A stretch of 46,743 nt of DNA from Spirochaetota bacterium (GCA_004297825.1 SCSX01000049.1:1-46743); one strand, 5' to 3'. Positions 35,832 to 44,536 are shown, counted from the stretch's first letter. Notes: generated from the letters alone by a model not told the origin. Numbers and translations: made by a program.

Positions 35832-37442
35832 TCATTCCCCGGGGGACGGGGATCCCGCCGTTTCCCGGACGGTAACCCTGTTTCTGCCCGCCCGCTTGCT
35901 TTTAAAAAGCGCATCGTCGGCGAGGGCGACGATACTCCCGGGCTCGAATTCCTTTGTAGGAAATACCGTCGCCGCACCGATGCTGATCGTCACCATGCCG
36001 GCAACCGGCGACGCCGCGTGAACGATACCGGATTCCTGGACCTCCCGGCGTATCGCGTCCGCGGCCGCCCGTGCCCCTTCCGCCTCGGTCTCCGGCATGA
36101 TGACGGCGAATTCCTCCCCGCCATAGCGCGCCGGGATGTCGGAGGCGCGCTTGCAGTTCTGCCGGATTATGCGCGCGATCTCCCGGAGACACTCGTCGCC
36201 CGCCTGATGGCCGTAGGCGTCGTTGTAGTTCTTGAAATGATCTATATCCAGCATAAGAAGCGAGAGCGGCCTTCCGCTGCGCTGGAGGCGGAACCATTCC
36301 TCTTCCAGGCGGCCGTCGAAAAAGCGGCGGTTGTACACGCGCGTAAGCCCGTCCATGCTGGACAGGCGCTCCAGCTCGCGGATGAAATGCTCCCGCGCGA
36401 CGGCGGCCTTCTCGCGGTCGGTGATATCGGTGAGCACGAAGAGCGTTCCCTGTTCCGGGTCGTCCGGGTCCAGGGGCGTCGACGAAACCATGAGATAGGA
36501 ATCGCCCCGGTGAAGCACCGCGTCACGCGGCAGTTCGCGCGCTCCGGATTCTTCCTCGCCGGCTCCATCCGCCTGCATCCCGGCATCGTTCAGGAGATTG
36601 CGTATCGGCCTGCCCACCGTCTGTGCCTCCGATTTTCCCAGCATCTCCAGGAACGCGGTGTTCGTCCATGTGACGAGTCCCTCATGTACATGGGCCAGGC
36701 CGTTGGGGATGCTGTTCACCGTGGTGCGGTATATCGTGCGGTGCGAAATCACCCTGCCGTATTTCTTGAGAGCAACGAACGCGGCCAGGGCATAGAGCGC
36801 CATCGAGACGTTTCCCAGCGCGGGAAATCCGGGGCCCATTTTTTGCAGTAGAAACCTCGAAAGGCCCAGTCCCCCCATCGCCAGCACCACCCCGGCGAGG
36901 AGCACGGTTTTTTCGCTTCTGGCGTTCGGGTCCCGTTCGCGCCGTACCGAAACGGCCAGCCAGCCCGCGAGGAAAAGGAACATGCCCATCCACAGCGAAT
37001 TGTAAACCATCTGCCAGGGGCCGGGATACGAGTCCCATCCGCCCGGGATTCCATATACGGCGGCGCTGGTATAGTTCGGGAAGGCGATGTGCGACAGGTA
37101 CATTAAAAAGTAGGGCAGATAAATGAGCGTGCGCAACCTCCAGCCCACGGGCCGGATGAGCGAAATGATCTGTTCGCTCGCCAGGCCGCCGAACGCGAGC
37201 CACATGAAGCTGAGCACGCGAAACAGGAGAAAGGCGGTCTCCGGGTCCGCCAGCCTTCCCATCCTGGCCATGATGGAATCGTAGAAGGCCCAGGAAATGA
37301 TGCCCACGAGCACCTGCTGGAGGGACCGCGCCCCGGACGCCCTCATGTCATGACGGCCCAGGTACATGAACATGGCGGTCGAGTATGCCACCACGAAGAC
37401 CAGGTTTAATAGATAGAACAGTTCGGCGCCCTGGAAACTCAT
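35832..37442 (-). CDS. Membrane diguanylate cyclase (7TM-PAS-GGDEF)
   Basis: Makes the second messenger c-di-GMP; 536 residues. About seven membrane helices (about 8-225) resemble the N-terminal sensor of the His_kinase_N/7TM type. A PAS domain (about 235-350) and a GGDEF domain (about 365-525) follow. The active-site motif reads RYGGEEF, intact, with the inhibitory I-site RASD five residues before it, so product feedback is expected. GGAG precedes ATG 37442. The signal is unknown; there is no EAL domain or other partner nearby. Confidence 0.93.
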   Translation of the reverse strand: MSFQGAELFYLLNLVFVVAYSTAMFMYLGRHDMRASGARSLQQVLVGIISWAFYDSIMARMGRLADPETAFLLFRVLSFMWLAFGGLASEQIISLIRPVGWRLRTLIYLPYFLMYLSHIAFPNYTSAAVYGIPGGWDSYPGPWQMVYNSLWMGMFLFLAGWLAVSVRRERDPNARSEKTVLLAGVVLAMGGLGLSRFLLQKMGPGFPALGNVSMALYALAAFVALKKYGRVISHRTIYRTTVNSIPNGLAHVHEGLVTWTNTAFLEMLGKSEAQTVGRPIRNLLNDAGMQADGAGEEESGARELPRDAVLHRGDSYLMVSSTPLDPDDPEQGTLFVLTDITDREKAAVAREHFIRELERLSSMDGLTRVYNRRFFDGRLEEEWFRLQRSGRPLSLLMLDIDHFKNYNDAYGHQAGDECLREIARIIRQNCKRASDIPARYGGEEFAVIMPETEAEGARAAADAIRREVQESGIVHAASPVAGMVTISIGAATVFPTKEFEPGSIVALADDALFKSKRAGRNRVTVRETAGSPSPGE

Positions 37443-37785
37443 ACCGGCCCGCTCCGTCGCGATCGGCGGCCTGTGTCCGGGTCGTCCATCCCCGCGCGCA
37501 CAATGACGCCCTCCCCGGCGCGCGCCGCGGGCATGGGGTCGCCGATGCGCCCGTTCGCGCGATCACGGCTTGCTTCCGCGGGGTGTGCGATGAAAATTTG
37601 CATTTCTCCCATTTTCGGCAGCACAAGCATACAGAGGCGGCGGCCCCGCGTCAGCAACAAAATACTTTTCCCGGGAATTTGCGCCGTTTTCCGGCCTCGC
37701 GAAACAGTTGAAGCCGTCGTCTGCGAAGGTGCTGCGCGCGGAAAATTCTGCTTTGCCGGGGCGCACCCCCGGTATATAAAAAGAC
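37443..37785. other. Intergenic region without a recognisable gene
   Basis: This 343-bp stretch lies between divergent genes. I see no convincing ORF, RNA or repeat. A small hairpin (CCGGGG-CGCA-CCCCCGG) lies just before the 37786 gene and is followed by a TATATAA stretch that may be its -10 region. Confidence 0.5.
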
Positions 37786-38052
37786 ATGATCGATCCGACT
37801 GACACGGGCTTCACCCTGCAGGTGTTCTCCCACTCCGGATACCGAGATGGGGAACGTCCCTACCGTATCAGGATGGGCGATCATGAGCTCGCCGTTCGGG
37901 AAATCCTCGACCGGTGGTACGACCCCGGCGGGGAATATTTCAAGCTCCGGTGCGACGACGGCGGCATCTACCTGGTATTTCACGATTCATCGAACGACCG
38001 GTGGTCGCTCACACACTACCTGAAAAATACGGAAAAGGAGGACGGGCGTTGA
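37786..38052 (+). CDS. Small hypothetical protein coupled to a hydrolase gene
   Basis: An 88-residue acidic, soluble protein without signal peptide or recognised domain. It alternates beta-like segments (FTLQVFSHSGY, YRIRMGDHELAVREILDRW, GGIYLVFHD), has several Asp/Arg/Trp residues and ends in a charged tail. Its TGA stop overlaps the TTG start of the next gene, so the two are translationally coupled. Function not recognised. Confidence 0.65.
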   Translation: MIDPTDTGFTLQVFSHSGYRDGERPYRIRMGDHELAVREILDRWYDPGGEYFKLRCDDGGIYLVFHDSSNDRWSLTHYLKNTEKEDGR

Positions 38053-38891
38053 TACACCGGGCCGTTATCGGCGCGTGCATGGTGACGGGCGTGCTGCTTG
38101 CCGCCGCGGCGGGCTGCGACGCGCCGGAATATGCGCACACGGGCGAGCGCGAAGGCCGGTACGGCTACCCCGTGGAATTGCGCTACGAAACCCCCGACGG
38201 GTGGACAATCCACGCCACCCTCTCCCTCTCACCGCGGGCGCGCCGCCCCCTGCTCATCGACATCCATATGCTCCAGGCGGACCGCACCTACTACCCCGTG
38301 CGGCGCGAAACCCTGGAATTTTGCAGCGTGCTCGTGATCGACATGCGCGGTCACGGGGATTCGCTCTCGTACCGCGGGCAGACGCGCTCCTGGGAAACGA
38401 ACGAGGGCAATATGTACTGGGGATCGTTCGACGATATCCGGGGGGGTATTCGATCCGTGGAGAAGGATCATGGCGCGTGGGTCGATACCGGAAAAATATT
38501 CCTCGAGGGAAACAGTTATTCCTGCGTTCTCATTCTCCAGTATTTCCTGGCGCACCCTGAAGGCGTGAGGGGTCTGATACTCATGTCCCCCGGAGACAGT
38601 TACGGCCAGAGCGTCACGCAGGCCTACTCCACGCTTCTCTCTAGCGCGTCACCGGCGCCTGTGTTCCAGGTGTGCTCTACGGGGGACTATTACTGCAACA
38701 ATCCGGTTGCCGTCATGGAAAACATCTGGCGCACGCGCATGGCTGCGGGCGCATCGGGCGCGCTTCCGCTCATGAAATTCGTGATGGAAGAGGGCCGCGT
38801 CCACGGCACCCATTTCCTCTATACGCACCGGCACCGCTACCCGGGGACGATCATCGCGTGGATGAAGCGCGTGCTCGGCGAGCCCGATTGA
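38049..38891 (+). CDS. Lipoprotein-like alpha/beta hydrolase
   Basis: Probable envelope serine hydrolase, 280 residues. The start is TTG at 38049, overlapping the upstream TGA, with a strong AAAAGGAGGA ribosome site. It then begins with a basic-hydrophobic signal ending LAAAAGC, a good lipobox. Hydrolase elements: LLIDIHM (oxyanion strand), DMRGHGDS, a nucleophile-like GNSYSC and SPGDS. A final His lies in GRVHGTHFLY. An upstream longer frame would begin inside the preceding gene and break the signal peptide. Substrate unknown. Confidence 0.8.
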   Translation: MIHRAVIGACMVTGVLLAAAAGCDAPEYAHTGEREGRYGYPVELRYETPDGWTIHATLSLSPRARRPLLIDIHMLQADRTYYPVRRETLEFCSVLVIDMRGHGDSLSYRGQTRSWETNEGNMYWGSFDDIRGGIRSVEKDHGAWVDTGKIFLEGNSYSCVLILQYFLAHPEGVRGLILMSPGDSYGQSVTQAYSTLLSSASPAPVFQVCSTGDYYCNNPVAVMENIWRTRMAAGASGALPLMKFVMEEGRVHGTHFLYTHRHRYPGTIIAWMKRVLGEPD

Positions 38892-38949
38892 GACCTACTC
38901 ATTACCCACAAGTCAAAAAACGCCCCCCATACCCCCCGGCGCCCCTCGA

Positions 38950-40293
38950 TCAATCCTCCTTCCAATCGAGCTCGGCGACGGCGACCTCGCCCTTCGTGAG
39001 CGAGGCGACCCACGGCCAGCCCGCGGTCGTAATGTACCATTTCCCGCCGGTGAAAATATATTCGGGTGCGTGCGCCTCCAGAACGGCGGCGAGCGCCGGG
39101 GAGTTCCCCTTCCCGCGGTAGGTGCCGAACGAGTACGGGTTCGTGCTGCGCAGGACGAGCGTCTCGTTGTACGAGCCCCGGTCCGGCCACACGCCCAGCG
39201 ACAGCAAGAGCGGATTCCAGAAAAATGAATCGTTGTTGTAGGTCACCGACAGGAAGTACCTGCCGTTATGCGCAAACACGAACGGCGATTCGGCGGAGGA
39301 CTGCGCCCCCGCCCTTTCCGCGCCCCACCCCATCGCAAGCGCGGGGCCGATATACTGCCAGTGCGCGAGGTCGAACGACTGGTACGCGTCCACCGAGGAA
39401 TAGTAGCCGTCGCGCGCGGTCGCGTACATGAGCCACTGGCGTTGGGCGACCTTGAATACCATGGGATCGCGGAACTGCGGATTATGCGGAAGGAAGGAGC
39501 GATCGCCCTCCTCCTTCCAGGCGTAGCCGTCCGTGCTCGTCGCGAGGTACGCCCGGTGCGGCGAAAACCACAGGTAGTACCGGTCCTCGACGATCACGTG
39601 GGGCGCCCACGCGAGCCGGCCGAAATCGGCGACGGGGTCGCGCTCCTCCATCATGGAACCCTCCGGCGGGGGAAACTCGCGCGATACCCCGTGCGCGAAA
39701 TATTTTTCCTTCGCGTAATCCCCCTCGCCAAAGGCCGTGATGCCCACTATATGCCACACGCCGTCGTGCGAGCGGAACACCGTGTGATCGTTCAGGTAGT
39801 CGCCCGTTTTTGAAGGGCGAAACACGGGGCGCCACGCGGACGCGATGCGGGGGGTCATCGCCGCCGCCCGGCGGTGCTGCGCGGTTGCGCACGCCACGGT
39901 GTGATCGAACGCGCCGTCGCCCGACTGCACCCGGAACAGGTACCGGGAACCCGGCTCGAGGTTTTCCACGAGGCAGCTCCCGTAGCGCGTCTCCGCGACA
40001 CGCGTCTCGCCCGCGGGCTCAATGCGGAATACCGCGTAACGCTGTTTTTCCGGGTCGGCGATCCATCCCAGGTGGATCCAGTCGGGGCCGGAGTTCGTCC
40101 GTACCCCGAATTTCTCCTGGTAGAAGGGGATCTCGTCCCTGCGTATCGAGGCGTAAAAATCGGTCTTCGCGGGAAGGTCGATGACGACCCTGACCGCGAT
40201 TTCGAGAAAAAGAAAGAGCGCGCAGGGGGCGAGAAGCAGTATCAGAACCTTTCTCTTACGCTTCATCGCCTGCCCCCGCTTCCCCCGGCTCAC
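38950..40293 (-). CDS. Membrane-anchored five-bladed-propeller glycosidase-like protein
   Basis: Envelope protein of 447 residues from a GTG at 40293 that overlaps the stop of the heparanase-like gene (GTGA); ATG 40266 is an alternative with its own ribosome site. After a signal anchor comes a fibronectin-III-like region (about 60-135), then repeated blade-like segments of the GH43/GH32 beta-fructosidase superfamily: TGDYLNDHTVF, WAPHVIVEDRYYLWFS, FRDPMVFKVAQRQWLMYA and ESPFVFAHNGRYFLSVT. The Asp and Glu of the family (NDHT, FRDP, ESPF) look present. Family assignment is general. Third gene of an operon with a GH79 enzyme. Confidence 0.7.
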   Translation of the reverse strand: MSRGKRGQAMKRKRKVLILLLAPCALFLFLEIAVRVVIDLPAKTDFYASIRRDEIPFYQEKFGVRTNSGPDWIHLGWIADPEKQRYAVFRIEPAGETRVAETRYGSCLVENLEPGSRYLFRVQSGDGAFDHTVACATAQHRRAAAMTPRIASAWRPVFRPSKTGDYLNDHTVFRSHDGVWHIVGITAFGEGDYAKEKYFAHGVSREFPPPEGSMMEERDPVADFGRLAWAPHVIVEDRYYLWFSPHRAYLATSTDGYAWKEEGDRSFLPHNPQFRDPMVFKVAQRQWLMYATARDGYYSSVDAYQSFDLAHWQYIGPALAMGWGAERAGAQSSAESPFVFAHNGRYFLSVTYNNDSFFWNPLLLSLGVWPDRGSYNETLVLRSTNPYSFGTYRGKGNSPALAAVLEAHAPEYIFTGGKWYITTAGWPWVASLTKGEVAVAELDWKED

Positions 40294-41927
40294 GGAAACC
40301 GGACAAACGCATACGAGAGGGGGCGCACCTTTACTACCGGCTCACCCTTGACCGGAAGCTCCTCGCCTGCGAGCGTCGGCAGCGTTCCGTCGCCCGTAAC
40401 CGCGAGCGGCGCGCCGTTCAGGAGCACGACCGGGCCCAGGATGTCGGGCGCGTTCAGGCGGTACACGACCACCTTACGGTCCTTCATCGCCGGGAAGGTC
40501 ACCGCGGCGTCCCGGTCATGGTTCAGGTTGATCACGAGCGCGCACAGTCCGCCCCCGGGCGAATCGTGGGCATACACGCGTACCTTGGAGGTCCCCTCGC
40601 CTTCGACCTGGACGCTATAGGATTTCCGGCCCATCAAACGTTTCCAGAGAAGCGAGTTCCAGTAATCGGGACGCGGGGTGAGAGTCTCCTGGTCGATCAT
40701 CCCGTAATTCGAGCCGCACAGGGTCTGGCGCACCACCACGGCGTGGCCCGAGCGCGCGAGGAGCCCCAGCTCGTCCATCCACCACAGCCCGGAGATATAG
40801 ACGTCCGATACGCCCGGCTCCCCGCCGTACTGCGCGTTCCCGGTCTCGCCCAGCCACACGGGTTTGCCCGGGGCGTATGCATCCCTGAGTTTTGTGACCT
40901 GCGCCGCCCAGTGACCGGCCTCGTCGAGGTAACCGGGATCCAGCAGGCGGGCCGGGTACGCGCGCCGCGAACCCACGGGTCCCCTGCGGGACTGCTGCGG
41001 GTAATAGTGCCAGCCCACGACATCGAAGAGCGCGCCGGCGCGCGCGAGGTAAGGCCCCTGGGTTCCGAATATGAGACCCAGGGGCTCACCCAGGACGGGC
41101 CAGATGGCGCTCGCCTGCCCCGTGCACAACGATGCAGGGTGATGCTTCTTCGCGAGCGCGCGCAGGGACGCGAGGTCCTTCTCGTACTGCTCCGCGCTCA
41201 CCGTTTTGGACGGTCCGTACGCGTACCAGAACAGGTTCAGCTCGTTGCCCAACTCCCATATCGCGACGCGCTGGCCGCGCTTCGCCGCGTAGGCCATGAG
41301 CGATTCGGCGTTCGCGCCGTCCCAGCTCCCGTCCGGCCTGCGCGACGAGGGGCCCGTGTTCAGGGTGAACACGAACTTGAGCCCGTTACGCGCGTTAAAC
41401 GCCAGGGCCTCGTCCCACTGCTTCCTGTTCATAAGCGACTCATAGCGCGCGGGCGGGGCTTTGCGCTCCTTCCCGTCGTCGTCCATGTCATAGTATATTC
41501 TATCCGCCTCCGTGCCGCCTATGCGCAGGTAGGCCGGCGCGAGCCCGCGCGCGAGAATGTCCATTTTCGGACTGTTGAAATCGAATACGGGGGCGTGCTT
41601 TTCGCCTCCTCCCATCTCCACGCGGTCGGCCTTGGGATTCCACCATTTCCCGCCCACGAGCTGCGAGCTGTCGATCGCGAACGATATGAATTCCGGGTCG
41701 ACCGTGTTGACCGGCTTCGCGGCGTCTATGCGCACGCGCACGACGCTCTCGGGAGCAGCACCGGGATGCAGGGAGGCGTCACGGCGCTCCAGGACGAGCG
41801 AGGGTGCGGACTGGCCCTTGATGAACTCGGAGAATCCCCCGCGGGAGTTCCAGACCCCCACCCTGACGAGCACAAAGAAAAAAACGAAGACGACACCGGC
41901 ACCGATAAGTAATTTCTTCCCCTTCAT
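40290..41927 (-). CDS. GH79 heparanase-like endoglucuronidase, membrane-anchored
   Basis: Probable extracytoplasmic enzyme cutting glucuronide-containing glycans; 545 residues with an N-terminal membrane anchor (about 5-24). It resembles animal heparanase: LRIGGTEADRIYYD, WELGNELN with the acid/base Glu219, WLGETGNAQYGG with the nucleophile Glu351, a MDELGLLARSG...VRQTL block, NYGMID, then PDYWNSLLWKRLMG. The C-terminal beta-sandwich ends LNGAPLAV....TLP and PLSYAFVRF, like heparanase. In the human enzyme the matching residues are Glu225 and Glu343. Ribosome site AGGAGG precedes ATG 41927. It overlaps the next gene and lies 12 nt after the PLP-fold gene. True substrate unknown: heparan-like or bacterial polysaccharide. 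Confidence 0.85.
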   Translation of the reverse strand: MKGKKLLIGAGVVFVFFFVLVRVGVWNSRGGFSEFIKGQSAPSLVLERRDASLHPGAAPESVVRVRIDAAKPVNTVDPEFISFAIDSSQLVGGKWWNPKADRVEMGGGEKHAPVFDFNSPKMDILARGLAPAYLRIGGTEADRIYYDMDDDGKERKAPPARYESLMNRKQWDEALAFNARNGLKFVFTLNTGPSSRRPDGSWDGANAESLMAYAAKRGQRVAIWELGNELNLFWYAYGPSKTVSAEQYEKDLASLRALAKKHHPASLCTGQASAIWPVLGEPLGLIFGTQGPYLARAGALFDVVGWHYYPQQSRRGPVGSRRAYPARLLDPGYLDEAGHWAAQVTKLRDAYAPGKPVWLGETGNAQYGGEPGVSDVYISGLWWMDELGLLARSGHAVVVRQTLCGSNYGMIDQETLTPRPDYWNSLLWKRLMGRKSYSVQVEGEGTSKVRVYAHDSPGGGLCALVINLNHDRDAAVTFPAMKDRKVVVYRLNAPDILGPVVLLNGAPLAVTGDGTLPTLAGEELPVKGEPVVKVRPLSYAFVRFP

Positions 41928-41939
41928 GGAAAACTCCTC

Positions 41940-43262
41940 CTAGAGGCGTGACGCGAACGGGCGCCACCTGGCCTCGATTTTTCCGGCGCGCAGCGCCAGG
42001 ACCTCGTCGAATTGCATAAGGGCGTCCCCCTGCAGGGGATGAAAGAAGACGAAATCTCCCACGGAAAGCGCGACCTTTTTCGAGCCGTTCAACATGCCCT
42101 GGGAGGGGAGCATGTTCTCGTTGGGCGGGCTCCCGGTGAGCGCGTTGATCGATACGCCCGCCGGCGCGAGGATGATGTCCGACCATCCGCCCCCGCTCAC
42201 GTAGAACGTCAGGGCCGTATTGGGGTCCCACCATGCGACGACCGAATGGAACGCCTCTATGAAGGGCACGCCGAACCCATCCATTTTCTTGAGCACCGGC
42301 GCGGCGAGGAAAAGGGCCGGGATGTGCCCCGCGAGCGTGAAGGTATCGAAGGTGGAAGGCATCACCAGGCACGAGCCGGCGGCCACGTCGTTCACCGGCA
42401 TGGACGCGTCGTACAGGGAGTACGTCGTGCTCCCTCCCCCGTTGAACGAAAGGTCCCCGGTGAAAAGCGAGGGAAATTTATTTCGTCCGTAATCCACGAA
42501 CGCGGCGTAGCGCACCATCACCTTCGCGAATTCCTTCCTGATCGCCGATTCCCTGGAACCTATGAAAAACGGCACGTGCGTCACGTGCCCGTCATATCCC
42601 ATGAACCCGGAAAACACCAGACGGCCCGGGTTCGCGGTTATGAGATCGAGGAGCGGGGCGAGCTCTTCGGGGGCGCGCGCGCCGCCCCGGTGCAGACCCA
42701 CGTCTATTTCAAGATTTACGCGAAGCGTGAGGTTCCTGCGCGCGGCGAAGTCCCGGTACTCGGCGAGCCTTTCCTTCGAATCGATGAGCCACTGCACCGC
42801 GTGCAGCGCCTCGGTGCGCAGGTGCGCGGGAAGCGCGTCGTAGAACGCCTCTACCGCCGCGACGGGAAAGGGGCGGCCGGGAAGCATATCGGTCCCGGGG
42901 CCCGCGTGCCGGAGCATCTCGCTCATGTGCGACAGGTGGAAGGGCATGAGCCTTTTCGTACCCGCCTTTTTCATGATATAGAGCAGCAGGTCCGGCGCGG
43001 GAAGCGATTTCATGACAATACGGTAGCGCAGCGGCGGGACTATGGCGCGCGTGACCAGCGCGATATTCGCATCCAGCCGGTCCATGTCGAGCGCCGCGCG
43101 CGGCTGCGCGATGCCGGCCGCCTTGAGCGAGGCGTTCATGCCGGTGAAATACGGCCCGTAGCCGCCGCCGGCGTCACCGGGCTTGCAGACGAATCCCGTT
43201 ACGGCGATAAGCACGGCGATACCCGCCGCGATGATGATGCGATTACGCACACGCGCTGTCAT
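41940..43262 (-). CDS. Exported alanine-racemase-fold (DSD1-like) PLP protein
   Basis: 440-residue protein with a membrane anchor (about 5-23) followed by a fold-III PLP barrel of the D-threonine aldolase/D-serine deaminase group (amino acid deaminase/aldolase type). The likely PLP lysine is in RIVMKSLPAPDLL; other barrel features are VNLEIDVGLHRGG, GFMGYDGH, FNGGGSTTYSLYD and VSGGGWSD. Start ATG 43262 follows GGAGGAATCATT; a longer frame has no ribosome site. PLP enzymes with an export anchor are unusual. First gene of a three-gene operon with the GH79 and propeller proteins. Confidence 0.75.
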   Translation of the reverse strand: MTARVRNRIIIAAGIAVLIAVTGFVCKPGDAGGGYGPYFTGMNASLKAAGIAQPRAALDMDRLDANIALVTRAIVPPLRYRIVMKSLPAPDLLLYIMKKAGTKRLMPFHLSHMSEMLRHAGPGTDMLPGRPFPVAAVEAFYDALPAHLRTEALHAVQWLIDSKERLAEYRDFAARRNLTLRVNLEIDVGLHRGGARAPEELAPLLDLITANPGRLVFSGFMGYDGHVTHVPFFIGSRESAIRKEFAKVMVRYAAFVDYGRNKFPSLFTGDLSFNGGGSTTYSLYDASMPVNDVAAGSCLVMPSTFDTFTLAGHIPALFLAAPVLKKMDGFGVPFIEAFHSVVAWWDPNTALTFYVSGGGWSDIILAPAGVSINALTGSPPNENMLPSQGMLNGSKKVALSVGDFVFFHPLQGDALMQFDEVLALRAGKIEARWRPFASRL

Positions 43263-43322
43263 AATGATTCCTCCGTATAAGGTCGCTTTTACCCGGGAAG
43301 CCATGGCGAACCGCACGACGGG

Positions 43323-43351
43323 ATTCTTGCACCGCACGCGCGAATTGTCAA
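43323..43351 (-). promoter_or_regulatory. Putative sigma70 promoter of the GH79 operon
   Basis: Minus-strand TTGACA (43351-43346) and AAGAAT (43328-43323), 17 bases apart, about 60 bases before the first gene of the operon. Confidence 0.5.
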
Positions 43352-43448
43352 GAGAGGAATTGAATTGACGTTCAGTAAGCACATGTCCCGCGCCGGGACG
43401 CGTATCGGCGCGAAGCGCGTAGTTTCGAGGCGGGAGGGGGCCGATACG

Positions 43449-43781
43449 CTATTCGGCGGGGGAAGACAGCTCCAGGAATCGCAGCCACGCGGCGACGAGC
43501 TCGCGGAAATCGGCGATATCCATGTACAGGGGCGGCGCGTCCCCGGATTCCGGGATGATGCGCACATCCTTCACCGAAAGCACCAGGGTATTCGCGTTCC
43601 CGGTTTCCTGAAAGCGCTCAAGCCTCCCGGCCAGGATATCGTCCACCGCGGCGAGAATCCGTTTTGCCTGCGCCGCGCTCCCCTGGATGTCCGATTCCAG
43701 GTAGTCCCCGGCGCGCTCGTGCGGCCCGTCCATTTTCGCGCGCGCATCGCCGTCGGAATCGTAAAAGAAGTCGAAGGTCAT
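43449..43781 (-). CDS. Small acidic protein, possible EndoU immunity protein (YacL/UPF0231-like)
   Basis: 110-residue, strongly acidic cytoplasmic protein (about 21 Asp/Glu against 11 Lys/Arg) without signal. It starts 3 nt after the EndoU-like gene ends. The layout FFYDSDGDARAKMDGPHE, then LVLSVKDVRI and a C-terminal DFRELVAAWLRFLE resembles UPF0231/YacL-like proteins, weakly. A small acidic protein directly after a nuclease gene is the usual position of an immunity protein, but no known immunity family was recognised, so this is inference. Confidence 0.65.
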   Translation of the reverse strand: MTFDFFYDSDGDARAKMDGPHERAGDYLESDIQGSAAQAKRILAAVDDILAGRLERFQETGNANTLVLSVKDVRIIPESGDAPPLYMDIADFRELVAAWLRFLELSSPAE

Positions 43782-43784
43782 GAC

Positions 43785-44261
43785 CTAGCGTTCCTCGCGG
43801 TATATCGGGTAGGCGGTATTGATATCGCCGTTGTCCATGACGTAGCCCTCGATCGTGAAACCCCTTCCCGAGGGACCGTTGAACTTATACGCCTTGAAGG
43901 AGGTCCTGTTGCGATACGCGTGCAGGACCGCCTGGATCACCTCTTCCTTCTTCATGGAATCGGGGAAGAAGGTGGATATTTTTTTCCTGTCCTTCGCGCC
44001 CACCCAGACCTGCGCCATGTAGACGTTCTTCCTGTTGGGACCCTGTATCTTTTCGAGCACTCCTGCGTCCCCCGGATCGCCGCCGCCCGGCCTCGAATGG
44101 TAGCCCACCGGCCTGCCGTGCTCGTTGATCTCCCCGTGGAAAATGTGGGTGAGATTCACCCGGGGGCTCGTGTCCGACCATTCAACATGGGGCTTCCGCG
44201 AGCAGTCGACGGCGCACAGGAGAACAAGCGCCGCCATGAAACCGGTTAATCTGCGCATCAT
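43785..44261 (-). CDS. Secreted EndoU-domain nuclease (toxin-like)
   Basis: Short exported protein, 158 residues from ATG 44261 (GAGG seven bases upstream). A signal peptide ends near Cys20; Asp just before it makes a poor lipobox, so lipidation is uncertain. The mature part of about 135 residues looks like a bacterial EndoU RNase domain, as found at the tips of CdiA and other polymorphic toxins: THIFHGEIN (His39, His42), PVGYHSRP (His55), STFFPDSM, FTIEGYV and a C-terminal INTAYPIY. Here the domain stands alone behind a signal peptide. The next gene is a candidate immunity gene. Confidence 0.75.
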   Translation of the reverse strand: MMRRLTGFMAALVLLCAVDCSRKPHVEWSDTSPRVNLTHIFHGEINEHGRPVGYHSRPGGGDPGDAGVLEKIQGPNRKNVYMAQVWVGAKDRKKISTFFPDSMKKEEVIQAVLHAYRNRTSFKAYKFNGPSGRGFTIEGYVMDNGDINTAYPIYREER

Positions 44262-44428
44262 AAAAATGCCTCGTATCTGCGTGTGTGACGGAAATGAGCA
44301 AGAGGTAACGTCGTCTTGCACTATCAAGTGTGTCGGGATGGGCGTTTTTAGCAATAAGAATTTTTTGGGGAATTTATGGGTGGTGTAGCAGCCCCCGCCG
44401 AATTACTGTTACCGAACAACGGAAGGAG

Positions 44429-44510
44429 AACCGCGAATGCACGCGAATAAAGACAAATAGACGCGAATATCTTTCTCCAAATTCGCGTTCATTGGCGTTC
44501 ATTCGCGGTT
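44429..44510. repeat. CGCGAAT-type inverted repeat element
   Basis: AACCGCGAATG (44429-44439) and CATTCGCGGTT (44500-44510) are perfect inverted arms. Internal ACGCGAAT units (44441-44448, 44461-44468) pair with ATTCGCGT (44481-44488). Similar AACCGCGAATG-type repeats are, from memory, scattered in several environmental bacterial genomes. No coding content; lies just after the GNAT gene. Confidence 0.7.
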
Positions 44511-44536
44511 TCCCAACTCTCAGGTTGAAGCGGTTG
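44511..44536 (-). other. Possible attC-like end after the GNAT gene
   Basis: Read on the minus strand just after the GNAT stop: AGCTAACAACCGCTTCAACC, which resembles the opening of integron attC sites. A clear partner arm on the other side of the CGCGAAT repeat is not convincing (TTGTTCGG near 44415). Confidence 0.25.
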
